A stretch of DNA of 64,000 nt from an uncultured Clostridia bacterium (lineage in GTDB: Bacteria; Bacillota; Clostridia; Christensenellales; Borkfalkiaceae): assembly GCA_934271065.1 (NCBI GenBank), contig CAKQQQ010000002.1:1-64000 (forward strand), read 5' to 3'. Positions 7,807 to 16,265 of the stretch are shown in pieces. Position numbers and translations under genes: made by a program. The notes beneath the pieces are model-generated. The model had not been told where the DNA came from. It did no database searches and saw only the letters and a list, made by a program, of their open reading frames with translations. Numbering within the stretch: position 1 is the stretch's first letter; the number at the start of each line of letters is the position of its first letter.

Positions 7807-8082
7807 TTAATCGAGTTGATCATAAAATTTTTCCAGTATATCGTAGCGCGATAAATGTTTAATTTTGTCCCAGTTTTCCGCCATATAGTCCGATAATGCT
7901 CCGAGTGGTGTTTGATTTGAATCTTTGAGATAACATTCGCCTACAAGAAAGATAAAATCTTTAAGTTCATCCGGATGTGTCTTATCAAATTCATTGTTTA
8001 CTGCCGCGCAGAAGATATATGTTTCATATCCGTGTTCAAAGTTATAAATTTTGTTGCTGTATTCAATGGTTATTTTCATCAT
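7807..8082 (-). CDS. Hypothetical protein, 91 aa
   Basis: The family is unknown. The protein is acidic (MMKITIEYSNKIYNFEHGYE; DELKDFIFLVGECYL). The ATG at 8082 was preferred over the GTG at 8094 because GAGG lies six bases before it; a second ATG at 8079 is equally possible. Confidence 0.65.
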   Translation of the reverse strand: MMKITIEYSNKIYNFEHGYETYIFCAAVNNEFDKTHPDELKDFIFLVGECYLKDSNQTPLGALSDYMAENWDKIKHLSRYDILEKFYDQLD

Positions 8083-8090
8083 ATCGCACC

Positions 8091-8504
8091 TCACGCAACT
8101 CTTTTAATTCCACCACCGAACGATCGAATACCGATTGTGCCAAATTCAGAGCAAAAGTCATCGGATTTGTTCCATACGTAAGCGTAGGCGTAAAACATAT
8201 TGCCTTGCGGATAAAGCATTTCATCCCATTCTTCTTCATAATCGGGAATATAGAGAAAGTCGTAACATTCGCCAAACTCCAAGTATTCGTGAGTGACAGC
8301 ATATACAAGCACGTTGTGTTTTTCTTCAAATTCTTTGATTTTTGCCATAAGTTCCGGTTCTTGATATGCCCAGAAACCGCCAAAGTTTTCATAGAAACAA
8401 ACGCTGTTTTTATCTTTGAAACCTTTGATATAGGGCTTGTAGATGTCCAATTTGTTCATAAGTTCGATTGCTTTTTGTTTTTTTACTTCTCTTGTGATTT
8501 TCAT
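8091..8504 (-). CDS. Hypothetical element protein, 137 aa
   Basis: I do not recognise a family. Notable stretches are SVCFYENFGGFWAYQEPEL, YEEEWDEMLYPQGNMFYAY and a C-terminal GTIGIRSFGGGIKRV. The start at 8504 has AAAGGAG about 9 bases upstream; the longer frame from 8531 would overlap the previous gene and has no ribosome binding site of its own. Confidence 0.7.
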   Translation of the reverse strand: MKITREVKKQKAIELMNKLDIYKPYIKGFKDKNSVCFYENFGGFWAYQEPELMAKIKEFEEKHNVLVYAVTHEYLEFGECYDFLYIPDYEEEWDEMLYPQGNMFYAYAYVWNKSDDFCSEFGTIGIRSFGGGIKRVA

Positions 8505-8521
8505 AATAAATATCTCCTTTG

Positions 8522-8932
8522 TTAAATACATTCTTGTAATTGCTCGAAGTTATATCCGATGTTTCGCATTGTTTCTTCAAATCCAAACCATGCCAGTAAA
8601 TTCATATTGAAGTCGCTGTTGCCGAGGGGATCTTCTTTATCCCATTTGTCATCGAATAGTTCAGGCAAAGAATATATTCCTGTTCCGTTCATTAAGTTAT
8701 ATAAAAGTTCGTCTATTTCGTCTTTGTATTGTTTGTAAAAGCGCACGGTGTCCGAATACCATATTAAGAATCCGACAACGCCAGATTGACAACCGTGATA
8801 TAAAACATCAGTAAAGATATGTTTCTTATCGTCGTAATTGCTCCATTCGTCCACTATGTAATTTATTACTCGTTTTTGTAATGGCGTGGAATTTGTTTTC
8901 ATTTTTTTGATGTTAGTTAATGTAAGTTTCAT
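8522..8932 (-). CDS. Conserved mobile-element protein of unknown function, 136 aa
   Basis: The layout resembles a family of small phage and element proteins with a central GCQSG motif, followed by LIWYSDTVRFYKQYKDEID and a long helix. The role is unknown. GGAGG stands about 9 bases upstream of the ATG, within the end of the preceding gene. There is no signal peptide or membrane segment. Confidence 0.7.
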   Translation of the reverse strand: MKLTLTNIKKMKTNSTPLQKRVINYIVDEWSNYDDKKHIFTDVLYHGCQSGVVGFLIWYSDTVRFYKQYKDEIDELLYNLMNGTGIYSLPELFDDKWDKEDPLGNSDFNMNLLAWFGFEETMRNIGYNFEQLQECI

Positions 8933-8933
8933 T

Positions 8934-9149
8934 TCAGTTTTCCTCCGTAAATTCGTCTATGTAAATTTTTGTGTATAAACAACCGTATTCAAAGTAACGG
9001 CGATTACCATCGAACAGCAGGTCAAAGGTTTTAACGCTTATTCTTCCGGTGTCGCTCACGGCAACCGTTACTTCGCGTTTCTCGTCGTCGATTTCGATTA
9101 AATCGAATGTTATGAAATTTTCACCGTCAAAGTGTTGATATTCAGCCAT
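8934..9149 (-). CDS. Small hypothetical protein, 71 aa
   Basis: The family is unknown. It begins MAEYQHFDGENFITFDLIEI and looks like a small beta-sheet protein. The ATG at 9149 was chosen because AAGGAG lies about 7 bases ahead; a frame from 9179 would overlap the previous gene. Confidence 0.65.
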   Translation of the reverse strand: MAEYQHFDGENFITFDLIEIDDEKREVTVAVSDTGRISVKTFDLLFDGNRRYFEYGCLYTKIYIDEFTEEN

Positions 9150-9160
9150 TTTCTTTCTCC

Positions 9161-9433
9161 TTATACCGTTTTGAACCATACCGAGTATTCAACCTCGATA
9201 TCTCTGCCTTCGTATTCGTAATACATAGTCACGTAACCCTTGTATTCGTTTTCTTTTCCGAATACAGGGAAACAATGCTGTTCAACGTCATCGAAAGCTC
9301 GCGTATATCGTTTGCCGTTTTTTGAAACGCACTTACATAGCAACGTTCCTTCTTCGTTAAGAAATCCGAGACCGGAAATCTTGTCGTCAGAGTTGCCTCT
9401 GACTTTCCTGATTGAGTAAACAACTTTTTTCAT
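9161..9433 (-). CDS. Hypothetical protein, 90 aa, first gene of the element operon
   Basis: The family is unknown. It begins MKKVVYSIRKVRGNSDDKIS and ends in YEYEGRDIEVEYSVWFKTV. The ATG at 9433 has a strong GGAGG nine bases upstream, which rules against the longer frame from 9544. As the first gene of the leftward run it follows a terminator-like stem at 9571-9609, so expression may depend on read-through or on a promoter between 9434 and 9570 that I cannot place. Confidence 0.65.
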   Translation of the reverse strand: MKKVVYSIRKVRGNSDDKISGLGFLNEEGTLLCKCVSKNGKRYTRAFDDVEQHCFPVFGKENEYKGYVTMYYEYEGRDIEVEYSVWFKTV

Positions 9434-9462
9434 TTTTGGATTACCTCCATTTTTTATTTTTG

Positions 9463-9697
9463 CCTTCTGGCAGGGGCAAAGGAGCATAAGTCGAAACCCA
9501 TTCGATTTGTAAATTTTGTTGCAATGGAGAAAATCAACAGCCAAAGGATTTGAGCGAAAAATACTATCGTAAAATAAAAAGAGCCAAACTCTTTATCGAG
9601 TCTGACTCTGTTATTCAATATTAAAGTTTTAAGTAGTATTTTTCCGTGCAGTTGATTTTCTCGCTGACTTATGCTACAACAGCCACGACAGAAGACA
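9463..9697. repeat. Long imperfect palindrome in the spacer 9434-9796
   Basis: The 363-base spacer holds no gene. Three blocks on the left recur inverted, in mirrored order, on the right: GCATAAGTC (9484-9492 and 9666-9674), GAGAAAATCAAC (9527-9538 and 9651-9662) and GAAAAATACTA (9556-9566 and 9635-9645). A CTTCTG/CAGAAG pair lies further out. The centre, near 9595, coincides with a strong terminator hairpin. It could be a degenerate miniature transposon, an origin-of-transfer region or an inverted duplication. Confidence 0.6.
9571..9609 (-). terminator. Strong terminator-like hairpin upstream of the element operon
   Basis: On the minus strand AGAGTCAGACTC pairs with GAGTTTGGCTCT (12 bp, two wobbles) around GATAAA, followed by TTTTTATTTT. 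It lies ahead of the first leftward gene, where a terminator would act as an attenuator or end a short RNA. Confidence 0.7.
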
Positions 9698-9741
9698 ATA
9701 AAATATGGAGTCTTTACTTTTTTTCTTTTTTTCTTTTTTTA

Positions 9742-9781
9742 TCTTTACTTTTTGCTTTTAATGTGGTATAATAAGTAAAGA
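9742..9781 (+). promoter_or_regulatory. Promoter with inverted operator half-sites for the Fic gene
   Basis: TATAAT at 9767-9772 has TTTACT 17 bases upstream as a fair -35. TCTTTACT at 9742-9749 is mirrored by AGTAAAGA at 9774-9781, bracketing the -35 and the start of transcription, and a third TCTTTACT lies at 9711-9718. This arrangement suits autorepression by the gene's own HTH domain. Confidence 0.6.
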
Positions 9782-9796
9782 AATCGGGAGGCGGAT

Positions 9797-10708
9797 ATGT
9801 ATTCTTATAAGCCATTAGAAAATAAACTCAATGAAATTGGTTTAACCAAGTCTGACTTAACGACCAAACTTGGCATATCATCCAGAACTATAGCTAAAAT
9901 TTCAAAGGGTGAAAAAATCGCAAATAATGTTCTTGTCAAAATCGCAGATTTCTTGCATTGCGGTCCTGACGATTTGTTTAGAGAGTTTTGCGATAATCAC
10001 ATTTTACAAATTCTGCGTGAAGAAAAAGAAGCAAAAATCTCCGGCGGGCTTTATCATGAATTACAAGTCAGAATGACCTATAACTCTAACCATATCGAAG
10101 GTTCTAAGCTTACGGAAGATCAAACAAGATTGATTTTTGAAACAAGAACGATTGACATCGGCGACGGTATTCCGGTTGACGATATTATCGAAACAAGCAA
10201 TCATTTCCGCGCAATCGATTATGTAATTGATAAGGCATTAGAGCCTTTAAGCGAGGATATTATCAAGCATCTTCATTTGCTATTGAAACAAGGAACCAAG
10301 GATTCATCTCTCGATTGGTTTGCCGTTGGAGATTATAAAAAGCGAGCAAATACCGTCGGCGGAAGAGAAACTTGCAAGCCGAGCGAAGTCCATAAAGCGA
10401 TGGATAAACTCGTTACGAATTTTAATTCTAAAAGTGATATAACAATCGACGATATTATTGAGCTTCATGCGGACTTCGAATATATTCACCCGTTCCAAGA
10501 CGGAAACGGCAGAGTCGGCAGATTGATCGCATTGAAAGAGTGTCTTAGATTTAATATAATTCCGTTCATTATAGAAGATTCCAAAAAGTCTTTCTATTAT
10601 CGTGGACTTGCAAACTGGAATCAAGAAAAAGGCTGGCTCAGAGACACTTGTCTTGACGGTCAAGACACTTTCAAAAGAATTCTGAACGTCCTTGATATTC
10701 ATGAATAG
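9797..10708 (+). CDS. HTH-Fic protein (probable self-inhibited AMP transferase)
   Basis: This 303-residue protein joins an Xre-type DNA-binding domain (residues about 5-65) to a Fic domain. Fic enzymes usually transfer AMP from ATP to a hydroxyl of a target protein. The catalytic motif is intact: HPFQDGNGRVGR at residues 231-242, with His231. An inhibitory motif SNHIEG at residues 97-102 lies before the Fic core, as in class II Fic proteins, where its Glu blocks productive ATP binding. GGGAGG precedes the ATG. It stands alone with its own promoter, so it looks like a one-gene regulator and effector unit of the element, or a one-component toxin-antitoxin-like system. Confidence 0.9.
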   Translation: MYSYKPLENKLNEIGLTKSDLTTKLGISSRTIAKISKGEKIANNVLVKIADFLHCGPDDLFREFCDNHILQILREEKEAKISGGLYHELQVRMTYNSNHIEGSKLTEDQTRLIFETRTIDIGDGIPVDDIIETSNHFRAIDYVIDKALEPLSEDIIKHLHLLLKQGTKDSSLDWFAVGDYKKRANTVGGRETCKPSEVHKAMDKLVTNFNSKSDITIDDIIELHADFEYIHPFQDGNGRVGRLIALKECLRFNIIPFIIEDSKKSFYYRGLANWNQEKGWLRDTCLDGQDTFKRILNVLDIHE

Positions 10709-10771
10709 AGTCGGTGTTTTCTCTCAGTCCGTGATAGTTACAGAGCATAAAAGCTCAACACTTACAAAGAC

Positions 10772-10973
10772 GGATAACTCCAACCCTTATTTTCCACAAG
10801 GCATAGTTTTGGCATAGTTTTAGGCATAAAAAATATTTTCGATAATAAAAATTGCTTGCATTACCGTAAAATAGGATATAAAATGCAGGTAAAATACAGA
10901 AGTTGGCAAACAAAATGTGCAAAAATGTGCGTTTTTGATGGCGCTTGACAGGATAAAATGAATTCCTAAGGGT
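10772..10973. repeat. att-like unit, copy A
   Basis: This 202-base unit begins with a 22-base block (GGATAACTCCAACCCTTA...) at 10772, carries GCATAGTTTTGGCATAG at 10801-10817 and ends in TCCTAAGGGT at 10964-10973. All three blocks recur in copy B with the same overall length. AACCCTTA at one end and TAAGGGT at the other are inverted. It resembles the arm-and-core region of an integrase attachment site. Confidence 0.65.
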
Positions 10974-11273
10974 GAATTTTAGCCGTGTAAAACCACAAGA
11001 TGTTGTGTTTTTATCGCTCATCAAAATCAATATATAGAAACAAAGTCATTTCGAGTATAGTTTTGGCATAGTGTTCAATGCCGACAGTATCTTCCAAGTC
11101 ATAAAATATCTTCCGTTTTATGAGTTTTCATTCCTAAAATGGAACAAGCATTTGATTTTTGGGAGAAAAGCATAAGAGAATTTCTCTTTTGGGTTGAGAT
11201 TCGTTGAAGGTCGTGTTAAAATCTAAATGTGAGTGTATCAAGTTGATTTTTTCTTTAGTGAAAAAGTAGTGCT

Positions 11274-11475
11274 GGATAACTCCAACCCTTATTTTCAAAA
11301 CAGCATAGTTTTGGCATAGATTTTGGCATAGAAATTGCTAAAAGATATGAAAATTGATGCTTGAAACATAAAAAACAGGGCAAAATAGACGAAAAATACA
11401 CACAAAAGTGCGCGATTTGCAAGAAAATTGCCTATTTTAGAGCAATTTGGCGGCTCAGAATCGACTCCTAAGGGT
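11274..11475. repeat. att-like unit, copy B, reaching into a tRNA 3' end
   Basis: This unit has the same block order as copy A: the 22-base block at 11274-11295, GCATAGTTTTGGCATAG at 11303-11319 and TCCTAAGGGT at 11466-11475. The distance between the outer blocks is 192 bases in both copies. Here the final block is part of a tRNA-like sequence, which makes it the probable chromosomal junction of the element. A further GTATAGTTTTGGCATAG stands alone at 11055-11071. The rest of 10709-11480 holds no supported gene. Confidence 0.7.
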
Positions 11476-11508
11476 TAGTTATGGGTTCGATTCCCGTCGG
11501 GAGTACCA
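11465..11508 (+). pseudogene. 3' part of a tRNA-Arg(CCT)-like gene (attachment site)
   Basis: The sequence reads as anticodon loop CTCCTAA (anticodon CCT), 3' anticodon stem GGGTT, short variable loop, T stem and loop (ATGGG TTCGATT CCCGT), 3' acceptor strand CGGGAGT, discriminator A and CCA. The 5' half is absent: no ACTCCCG acceptor strand or D arm occurs upstream. This is what an integrated element leaves at one end when it uses a tRNA 3' end as its target; the intact gene would lie at the other end, left of the window. Confidence 0.75.
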
Positions 11509-11510
11509 TG

Positions 11511-11540
11511 AAAAAACGACTGATTTCTCAGTCGTTTTTT
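11511..11540. terminator. Terminator after the tRNA end, also serving the GH94 operon
   Basis: A 13-bp stem (AAAAAACGACTGA / TCAGTCGTTTTTT) with a TTTC loop has T-runs on both strands. It follows the tRNA 3' end on the plus strand and lies 45 bases past the stop codon of the leftward GH94 gene. Confidence 0.85.
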
Positions 11541-11544
11541 TCAT

Positions 11545-11589
11545 TATGCCGGACAAATATAATACGAACCTTGCAAAAACGTCGCTATT
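11545..11589 (+). repeat. Left-end fragment of the dispersed MITE-like repeat
   Basis: About 45 bases match the first part of the element at 59680-59960 (TATGCC, GACAAA, AATAC, AACCTTGCAAAAACGTCGC) with a few substitutions. The copy stops at the GH94 stop codon. Confidence 0.75.
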
Positions 11590-13942
11590 CGTTATTTAAT
11601 TTAACGTTTATCGTCATATCGCCGCAAATACGCGATTTTTCTATCGCTACCGAACGACCGTCTGCCGATACGGGCAGCGTTTCCCCGTTTATTTCCGCAG
11701 ACCGTATTTTCGCTCCGTAGCCCGAATATTTTACGGTTATTCTACGACCGTTGAACGGCGTGGTTATTTCCGCATTCGCGTATTCTTTCGGAACGCACGG
11801 CGTTATTACCATACCGCTAAGCGTAAAGTTTATGCCGAATACCCACGAATAAACCGCCCTTTCGAGCATAGCGACGCTGCCCGTTAAAAACGAGAAACCC
11901 GACCTGCCGTAAAACGACGGCACTAAATGATAACAATTCGTTATCGCGTAAGGCGCGGAACAGGTCTTTTCGGGCGAATGTTTATCCGCATACAAGGGCA
12001 TTGCATATCCCAGAACTTCGGCTATATCTTTATATCTCCCCGCTTTCGCCAACGCCCTTATCAAAAAGCATTGCGAACCGTGGTTATATACGCTTGCATT
12101 CTCGGCAAAATACGGCTGAAAATCTCCCGTTCCCATTTTGCCTATTCCGTCTATAAATTTACCGCCGAGCGGCTCGGAAAACAATTTGTAACCGTCCGAA
12201 GTTTTTAACGCGGCTATTTCCGAGAATATCGAATCTTCTTTACCGTCTGCCACTCCGCTTATTACGGCGTACGCGTTCGTCGGAACGTATACTCTCTTCT
12301 CGCCGTCTTCGTCCTTTTCGGAAAAGAGCCAAGTGCCGTTATCGGTGTACACGGCGTTATAAAATTTACCGTTAAACGACGCCGTATTTATCGCGTTTAT
12401 CAACTTATAGGCGGACTTTTCGTATTTTTCAACGTCTCTTGTCTGCCCGACTTTATTCATTATTTCTGATAAATATCTAAGGCACATAACGAGTTGGCAG
12501 GACACCATTACGCTTTCGCCTTTCCCCTTTTTACCAACTCCGCTTAAACAGTCGAGCCAGTCGCCGCCGCGCATTTTAACAAGCCCGTGTACGCCTGACG
12601 CGTCGTCCGAAATAAGATAGTCAAGCCCCCTTTTCAAATGCGTTAAGCCGCTTTCGGTCTTTTCGCTGTCGTAATACGGGTACTCTTTTTCTAAAATCGA
12701 ATAATCGTCGGTATAAGCAAGATAGTCGTAAACGTATTCGGTAAAGAAACACGCGGAATCTACGAACTCTCTCAAATCGAATTTCGTACCGCTGCCGAAA
12801 GGTACTTGTCTCGGATACCAGCCGTCGCTTCTCTGCTTCGAGAAAATGTTTTCGATTACGTCTTTACACATCTGCTTATCGTAACATAGCATTCCTTCGA
12901 AATCGTTCGCAGCGTCTCTCACGCCCCGCATTCCCGTCGGCCAGCCGCGGTCAAGCGAAGAAACCCAATACATTTCGAGCGGCAAAAAGCCGTTTATGAA
13001 TTTATCGAAGTCGTTATCGCGCGTTTTTACCGTTCTTACCGAGAACAATTCGGCGTATTTTCTTTCAAGTTTTTTCTCTTCTTCTTTCCGATTTTTTTCG
13101 TCGAAATATACTTTCGACTGATCAATTTCTTCCGTGATTTTACCGTCGTCGGCTGTAACGGAAAACACCTGCGTGAACGAATACTTCTCGCCCTTTTTAA
13201 TCGTAACGGAAGAAAGAGCGGAAACGCATTGTTTAAACGCGTAAAGGGTATCTTCGGTTTTACCGCCGATTTTATCGGGTATCACGCTGAAATTCTTCGT
13301 CGCGGTCGTAAGCCTTTCAAGGCTCAACTCCCGACTTTCCGCTTTATCGCTATCGACAATCGTAAGATACCGTCTTTCTTCCTTTTTACCCGCAACGCTG
13401 TATTTCGTCGTTAAAAAGGCGTTCTTATCGTTAAGATATTCAGTTCTCGTATACCATTCGGGCTTATCCCACGGCGCCATTAAAAGTTCGTTGAGATAAG
13501 GAAAACAACATTTCAGTATCTTATATTCTTTATCCTTATCGCCGAGATTTTCGATCGTAACGTTCATTACAAAGCGTTTACCCCTTTCTGTCACAAACAC
13601 TTCCGTTACGACTTTCGTTTTTCCGAAAGTAAGGCTATAAGTCGATTTTTCGGGTAAAAACGTTATCGTCAACTTATCTGCGGTCAATACGCCGAAGTTA
13701 TCGAAAACTCTCTTTCCGTCCGAAATCATCGCTTTAACGGGCGATCCGACTTCCCTTTCTTCTCTTTTGAAAACGGCTTCGCCGACGGGCGGATTTATCT
13801 GCGCGGTAACTATTCCGTACTGGTCAACCTTTACGAGTATTTCGTCGTTTTTGTATATATACTCGTAATTCCCCGCGTCGGGTAATTTATCGATTATATA
13901 ACCGCCGAGTTTATCGGCGAACTTTCCGTACCTTTCCGACAT
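11585..13942 (-). CDS. GH94-type glycoside phosphorylase
   Basis: GH94 enzymes cleave beta-linked glucosyl disaccharides or oligosaccharides with phosphate, giving a sugar 1-phosphate. The 785-residue protein has the family order: N-terminal beta-sandwich (1 to about 270), a linker helix region, an (alpha/alpha)6 barrel (about 310-700) and a small C-terminal sheet. DRGWPTGMRGVRD (331-343) and GGDWLDCL (459-466, with Asp461 and Asp464 at the catalytic position) are visible, as is YNHGSQC. There is no signal peptide, so it acts in the cytosol. AAAGGAG precedes the ATG. It is the last gene of the long locus. Which disaccharide it uses cannot be read from the sequence; cellobiose-like substrates are the default guess. 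Confidence 0.8.
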   Translation of the reverse strand: MSERYGKFADKLGGYIIDKLPDAGNYEYIYKNDEILVKVDQYGIVTAQINPPVGEAVFKREEREVGSPVKAMISDGKRVFDNFGVLTADKLTITFLPEKSTYSLTFGKTKVVTEVFVTERGKRFVMNVTIENLGDKDKEYKILKCCFPYLNELLMAPWDKPEWYTRTEYLNDKNAFLTTKYSVAGKKEERRYLTIVDSDKAESRELSLERLTTATKNFSVIPDKIGGKTEDTLYAFKQCVSALSSVTIKKGEKYSFTQVFSVTADDGKITEEIDQSKVYFDEKNRKEEEKKLERKYAELFSVRTVKTRDNDFDKFINGFLPLEMYWVSSLDRGWPTGMRGVRDAANDFEGMLCYDKQMCKDVIENIFSKQRSDGWYPRQVPFGSGTKFDLREFVDSACFFTEYVYDYLAYTDDYSILEKEYPYYDSEKTESGLTHLKRGLDYLISDDASGVHGLVKMRGGDWLDCLSGVGKKGKGESVMVSCQLVMCLRYLSEIMNKVGQTRDVEKYEKSAYKLINAINTASFNGKFYNAVYTDNGTWLFSEKDEDGEKRVYVPTNAYAVISGVADGKEDSIFSEIAALKTSDGYKLFSEPLGGKFIDGIGKMGTGDFQPYFAENASVYNHGSQCFLIRALAKAGRYKDIAEVLGYAMPLYADKHSPEKTCSAPYAITNCYHLVPSFYGRSGFSFLTGSVAMLERAVYSWVFGINFTLSGMVITPCVPKEYANAEITTPFNGRRITVKYSGYGAKIRSAEINGETLPVSADGRSVAIEKSRICGDMTINVKLNNE

Positions 13943-13960
13943 AAAATTCTCCTTTTCCGT

Positions 13961-15298
13961 TTAATCGAGATTTTCTCCGTTAGTTTCGATAACTTTTTTA
14001 TACCAAAACGCGCTTTTTTTAGGAATACGCTCCAACGTATTATAATCCACGTAAACAAGCCCGAAACGCTTCGAATAGCCGAGCGCCCATTCGAAATTAT
14101 CCGTAAACGACCAGTAGAAATAGCCTTTCACGGGATATTCGTCTGCAACCTTTTTCATCTCTTCGATATGCCTTTTCATAAAGTCTATCCGCATATCGTC
14201 GGGAACGTCGCCGTTCAAAGTTTTCCATTCGGAAAGCGCAACACCGTTTTCCGACAAAATTATCGGCAACCTATATCTCTCATAGTAATATTTTACGAGA
14301 TATTTCGTCGCTTCCGGGGTAACCGCCCACCCCATAGACGTAAAATCGTCCGTCGGAGCAACTGCTTTTCTCTTTATCCCGTCCTTGGTTTTTTCGATAT
14401 AAAACCCCCTGTACAAATTCGCGCAGAAAAAATCGAGATCGCTCTTTATTATTTTCATATCGCTTTCGGACGGATTATAATCGTATTCGTTAAACCACTC
14501 TCTGTACTCTTTCGTAAATTCGCCTTTTATTATAGCGTCGGTAAAATAACACCCGTCCCAAAAATCTCCGCTCGGCGAAAAATTGTAATTAAGAGCAAGT
14601 TCGGCGTCGTCTTCTTTCATAGGCATCATAGGCGTAAAACACGGAGCAATACCGATATTCAGTTTATGCTTTGCGGTCTTTCTCATCGCCTTTTCCGCTT
14701 TACCTATACACAAAAGCAGGTTATGCGCAACCGTAAAGGTCTCTTTTCTCGAAAGTCTTAAAAACGGCGCTTGCGTACCCATAAAGTGTCCTTCTTCAAC
14801 GATACATTGCGGCTCGTTCATAATAACGTAATTATGGACCGTTTCGCCGAAAATGTCAACGACTTTCGCGGCGTAATCCGCAAACCAATCGCTTATTTCT
14901 CCGTTGAGATAACCGCCCTTTTCGTAAAGTTTACGCGGTAAATCCCAATGAAAAAGCGTTACCCACGGCGTAATATCTGCGGCTATAAGCCGATTAACAA
15001 GGTCTTTATAAAATTCTATACCCCTTAAATTCACTTCCCCGGTACCGTCGGGGAATATTCTCGGCCAACTTATCGAAAAACGATAATTCTTTATCCCGAG
15101 TTTACTTAAAAGAGCGACGTCTTCTTTGTATCTGTGATAATGGTCGCAAGCGACGCTTCCGTTCATATCGCCGAGAACTTTCCCCTTAGTGAACTTGCTG
15201 TCCCATATACTCTCGCCTCTGCCGTCTTCGTTTTCCGCGCCTTCGATCTGATACGCCGAACACGCAACGCCCCATATAAAATCTTTATCAAATGCCAT
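13961..15298 (-). CDS. GH1 beta-glycosidase (beta-glucosidase-like)
   Basis: A 445-residue (beta/alpha)8 enzyme of family GH1, full length. It hydrolyses beta-linked glucosides or galactosides from the non-reducing end. The N-terminal signature FIWGVACSAYQIEG is present, the acid/base is Glu162 in NEP and the nucleophile is Glu350 in SENG. The conserved C-terminal substrate-binding loop WSFTDNFEWALGY is also complete. AAGGAG lies upstream of the ATG. No signal peptide is seen, so it works on imported sugars, directly after the esterase gene (6-base gap) and before GH94. A 6-phospho-beta-glucosidase is less likely, since the locus has an ABC rather than a PTS transporter. Confidence 0.9.
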   Translation of the reverse strand: MAFDKDFIWGVACSAYQIEGAENEDGRGESIWDSKFTKGKVLGDMNGSVACDHYHRYKEDVALLSKLGIKNYRFSISWPRIFPDGTGEVNLRGIEFYKDLVNRLIAADITPWVTLFHWDLPRKLYEKGGYLNGEISDWFADYAAKVVDIFGETVHNYVIMNEPQCIVEEGHFMGTQAPFLRLSRKETFTVAHNLLLCIGKAEKAMRKTAKHKLNIGIAPCFTPMMPMKEDDAELALNYNFSPSGDFWDGCYFTDAIIKGEFTKEYREWFNEYDYNPSESDMKIIKSDLDFFCANLYRGFYIEKTKDGIKRKAVAPTDDFTSMGWAVTPEATKYLVKYYYERYRLPIILSENGVALSEWKTLNGDVPDDMRIDFMKRHIEEMKKVADEYPVKGYFYWSFTDNFEWALGYSKRFGLVYVDYNTLERIPKKSAFWYKKVIETNGENLD

Positions 15299-15304
15299 AT
15301 CGGT

Positions 15305-16261
15305 TTACTCCTTATTGTTTTCGTTAAAAAATTTAAGCATATCGTCTATCCAGCCTTCGGCGCAAGTTCCTTTGCCCACGCCGAAACCGTGGCAGGTATC
15401 GTCGTAAACGACGTATTTATGTTTTACGTTATTTTCGGTCAGAGCCTTGTCCATAATTAAGGAATTTTCAAAAGAAACGCATTGATCGTTTCTGCCTTGC
15501 CATAAATAGGTTTCGGGGTAATTTTCGTCCACGTTCGTATGAACGGAATATTTCTTCATCTCTTCTTCCGAACAGTTTTCGCTAAGACAATTCGCTCTCG
15601 TAACGCCCTTTTTAAGCGACAAATCTATCACGGGGTACGTTAAAGACAAATATTTCGGTTTCGGCAGATTATATCTCGAATAGCCCTGTTTCGTAGACCA
15701 TATACCGGCAAGATGACCGCCCGCCGAAAAGCCCATAAGCAGGTAGTCGGCAATATTTAATTCGGGATAATTTTCTATGATATATTTAATCGCCCGTGCG
15801 ACGTCATCTATGGGATTCGGCATATACGCGTGCGGAAAAACCCTATAATACAATACGAAACAGTTATATCCCCTTTCCCACAGTTCCTGAGCAATCGGCC
15901 AACCCTCGCTGTAAGAACAAACGTCGGAGTATCCGCCGCCGGGGATAATTACCGTAATTTTCCTGCTGCCCGATTTTTTATATTTCAGAACCTGTACGTT
16001 TTCTTTCGTCTCGTCGCGCTCGATTTCGGACGGATTATATATTTTATCTCTCGTTATATCGCCCGTTTCGATATGCGTTTTTATAAAGTCAAGCCGTTCG
16101 GCGTAATTTCCGACGCCCTTGAAACTTTCCGATAAAACTTTCGGCGTGATTTTATCTTCGTAAATCCAATCGTAAAAATGCGGCGGAAACAGCAAATCTT
16201 TTACCGTTTCAATCGTTTTATCCCGCAAAATTTCTTTCATCGTTTGATTTTCGTAAAACAT
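15305..16261 (-). CDS. Alpha/beta-hydrolase, probable carbohydrate esterase
   Basis: A 318-residue serine hydrolase of the hormone-sensitive-lipase-like type. The oxyanion loop PGGGYSD (107-113), nucleophile elbow GFSAGG (Ser179), acid Asp259 (GRND) and His291 (CHGFG) are all visible. Enzymes of this group next to glycosidases often remove acetyl or other acyl groups from oligosaccharides; that is an inference from position. GGAG stands 7 bases before the ATG. Only 4 bases separate it from the GH95 stop codon. It has no signal peptide. Confidence 0.8.
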   Translation of the reverse strand: MFYENQTMKEILRDKTIETVKDLLFPPHFYDWIYEDKITPKVLSESFKGVGNYAERLDFIKTHIETGDITRDKIYNPSEIERDETKENVQVLKYKKSGSRKITVIIPGGGYSDVCSYSEGWPIAQELWERGYNCFVLYYRVFPHAYMPNPIDDVARAIKYIIENYPELNIADYLLMGFSAGGHLAGIWSTKQGYSRYNLPKPKYLSLTYPVIDLSLKKGVTRANCLSENCSEEEMKKYSVHTNVDENYPETYLWQGRNDQCVSFENSLIMDKALTENNVKHKYVVYDDTCHGFGVGKGTCAEGWIDDMLKFFNENNKE

Positions 16262-16265
16262 TGCC

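Noticed and set aside
10755..11030. Leftward open frame of 91 codons across the att region
   Set aside because: It runs through the first att-like unit, lacks a ribosome binding site and has composition unlike the other element genes.
11433..11508. Complete tRNA-Arg gene
   Set aside because: No 5' acceptor strand complementary to CGGGAGT and no D arm exist upstream; only the 3' part is present.
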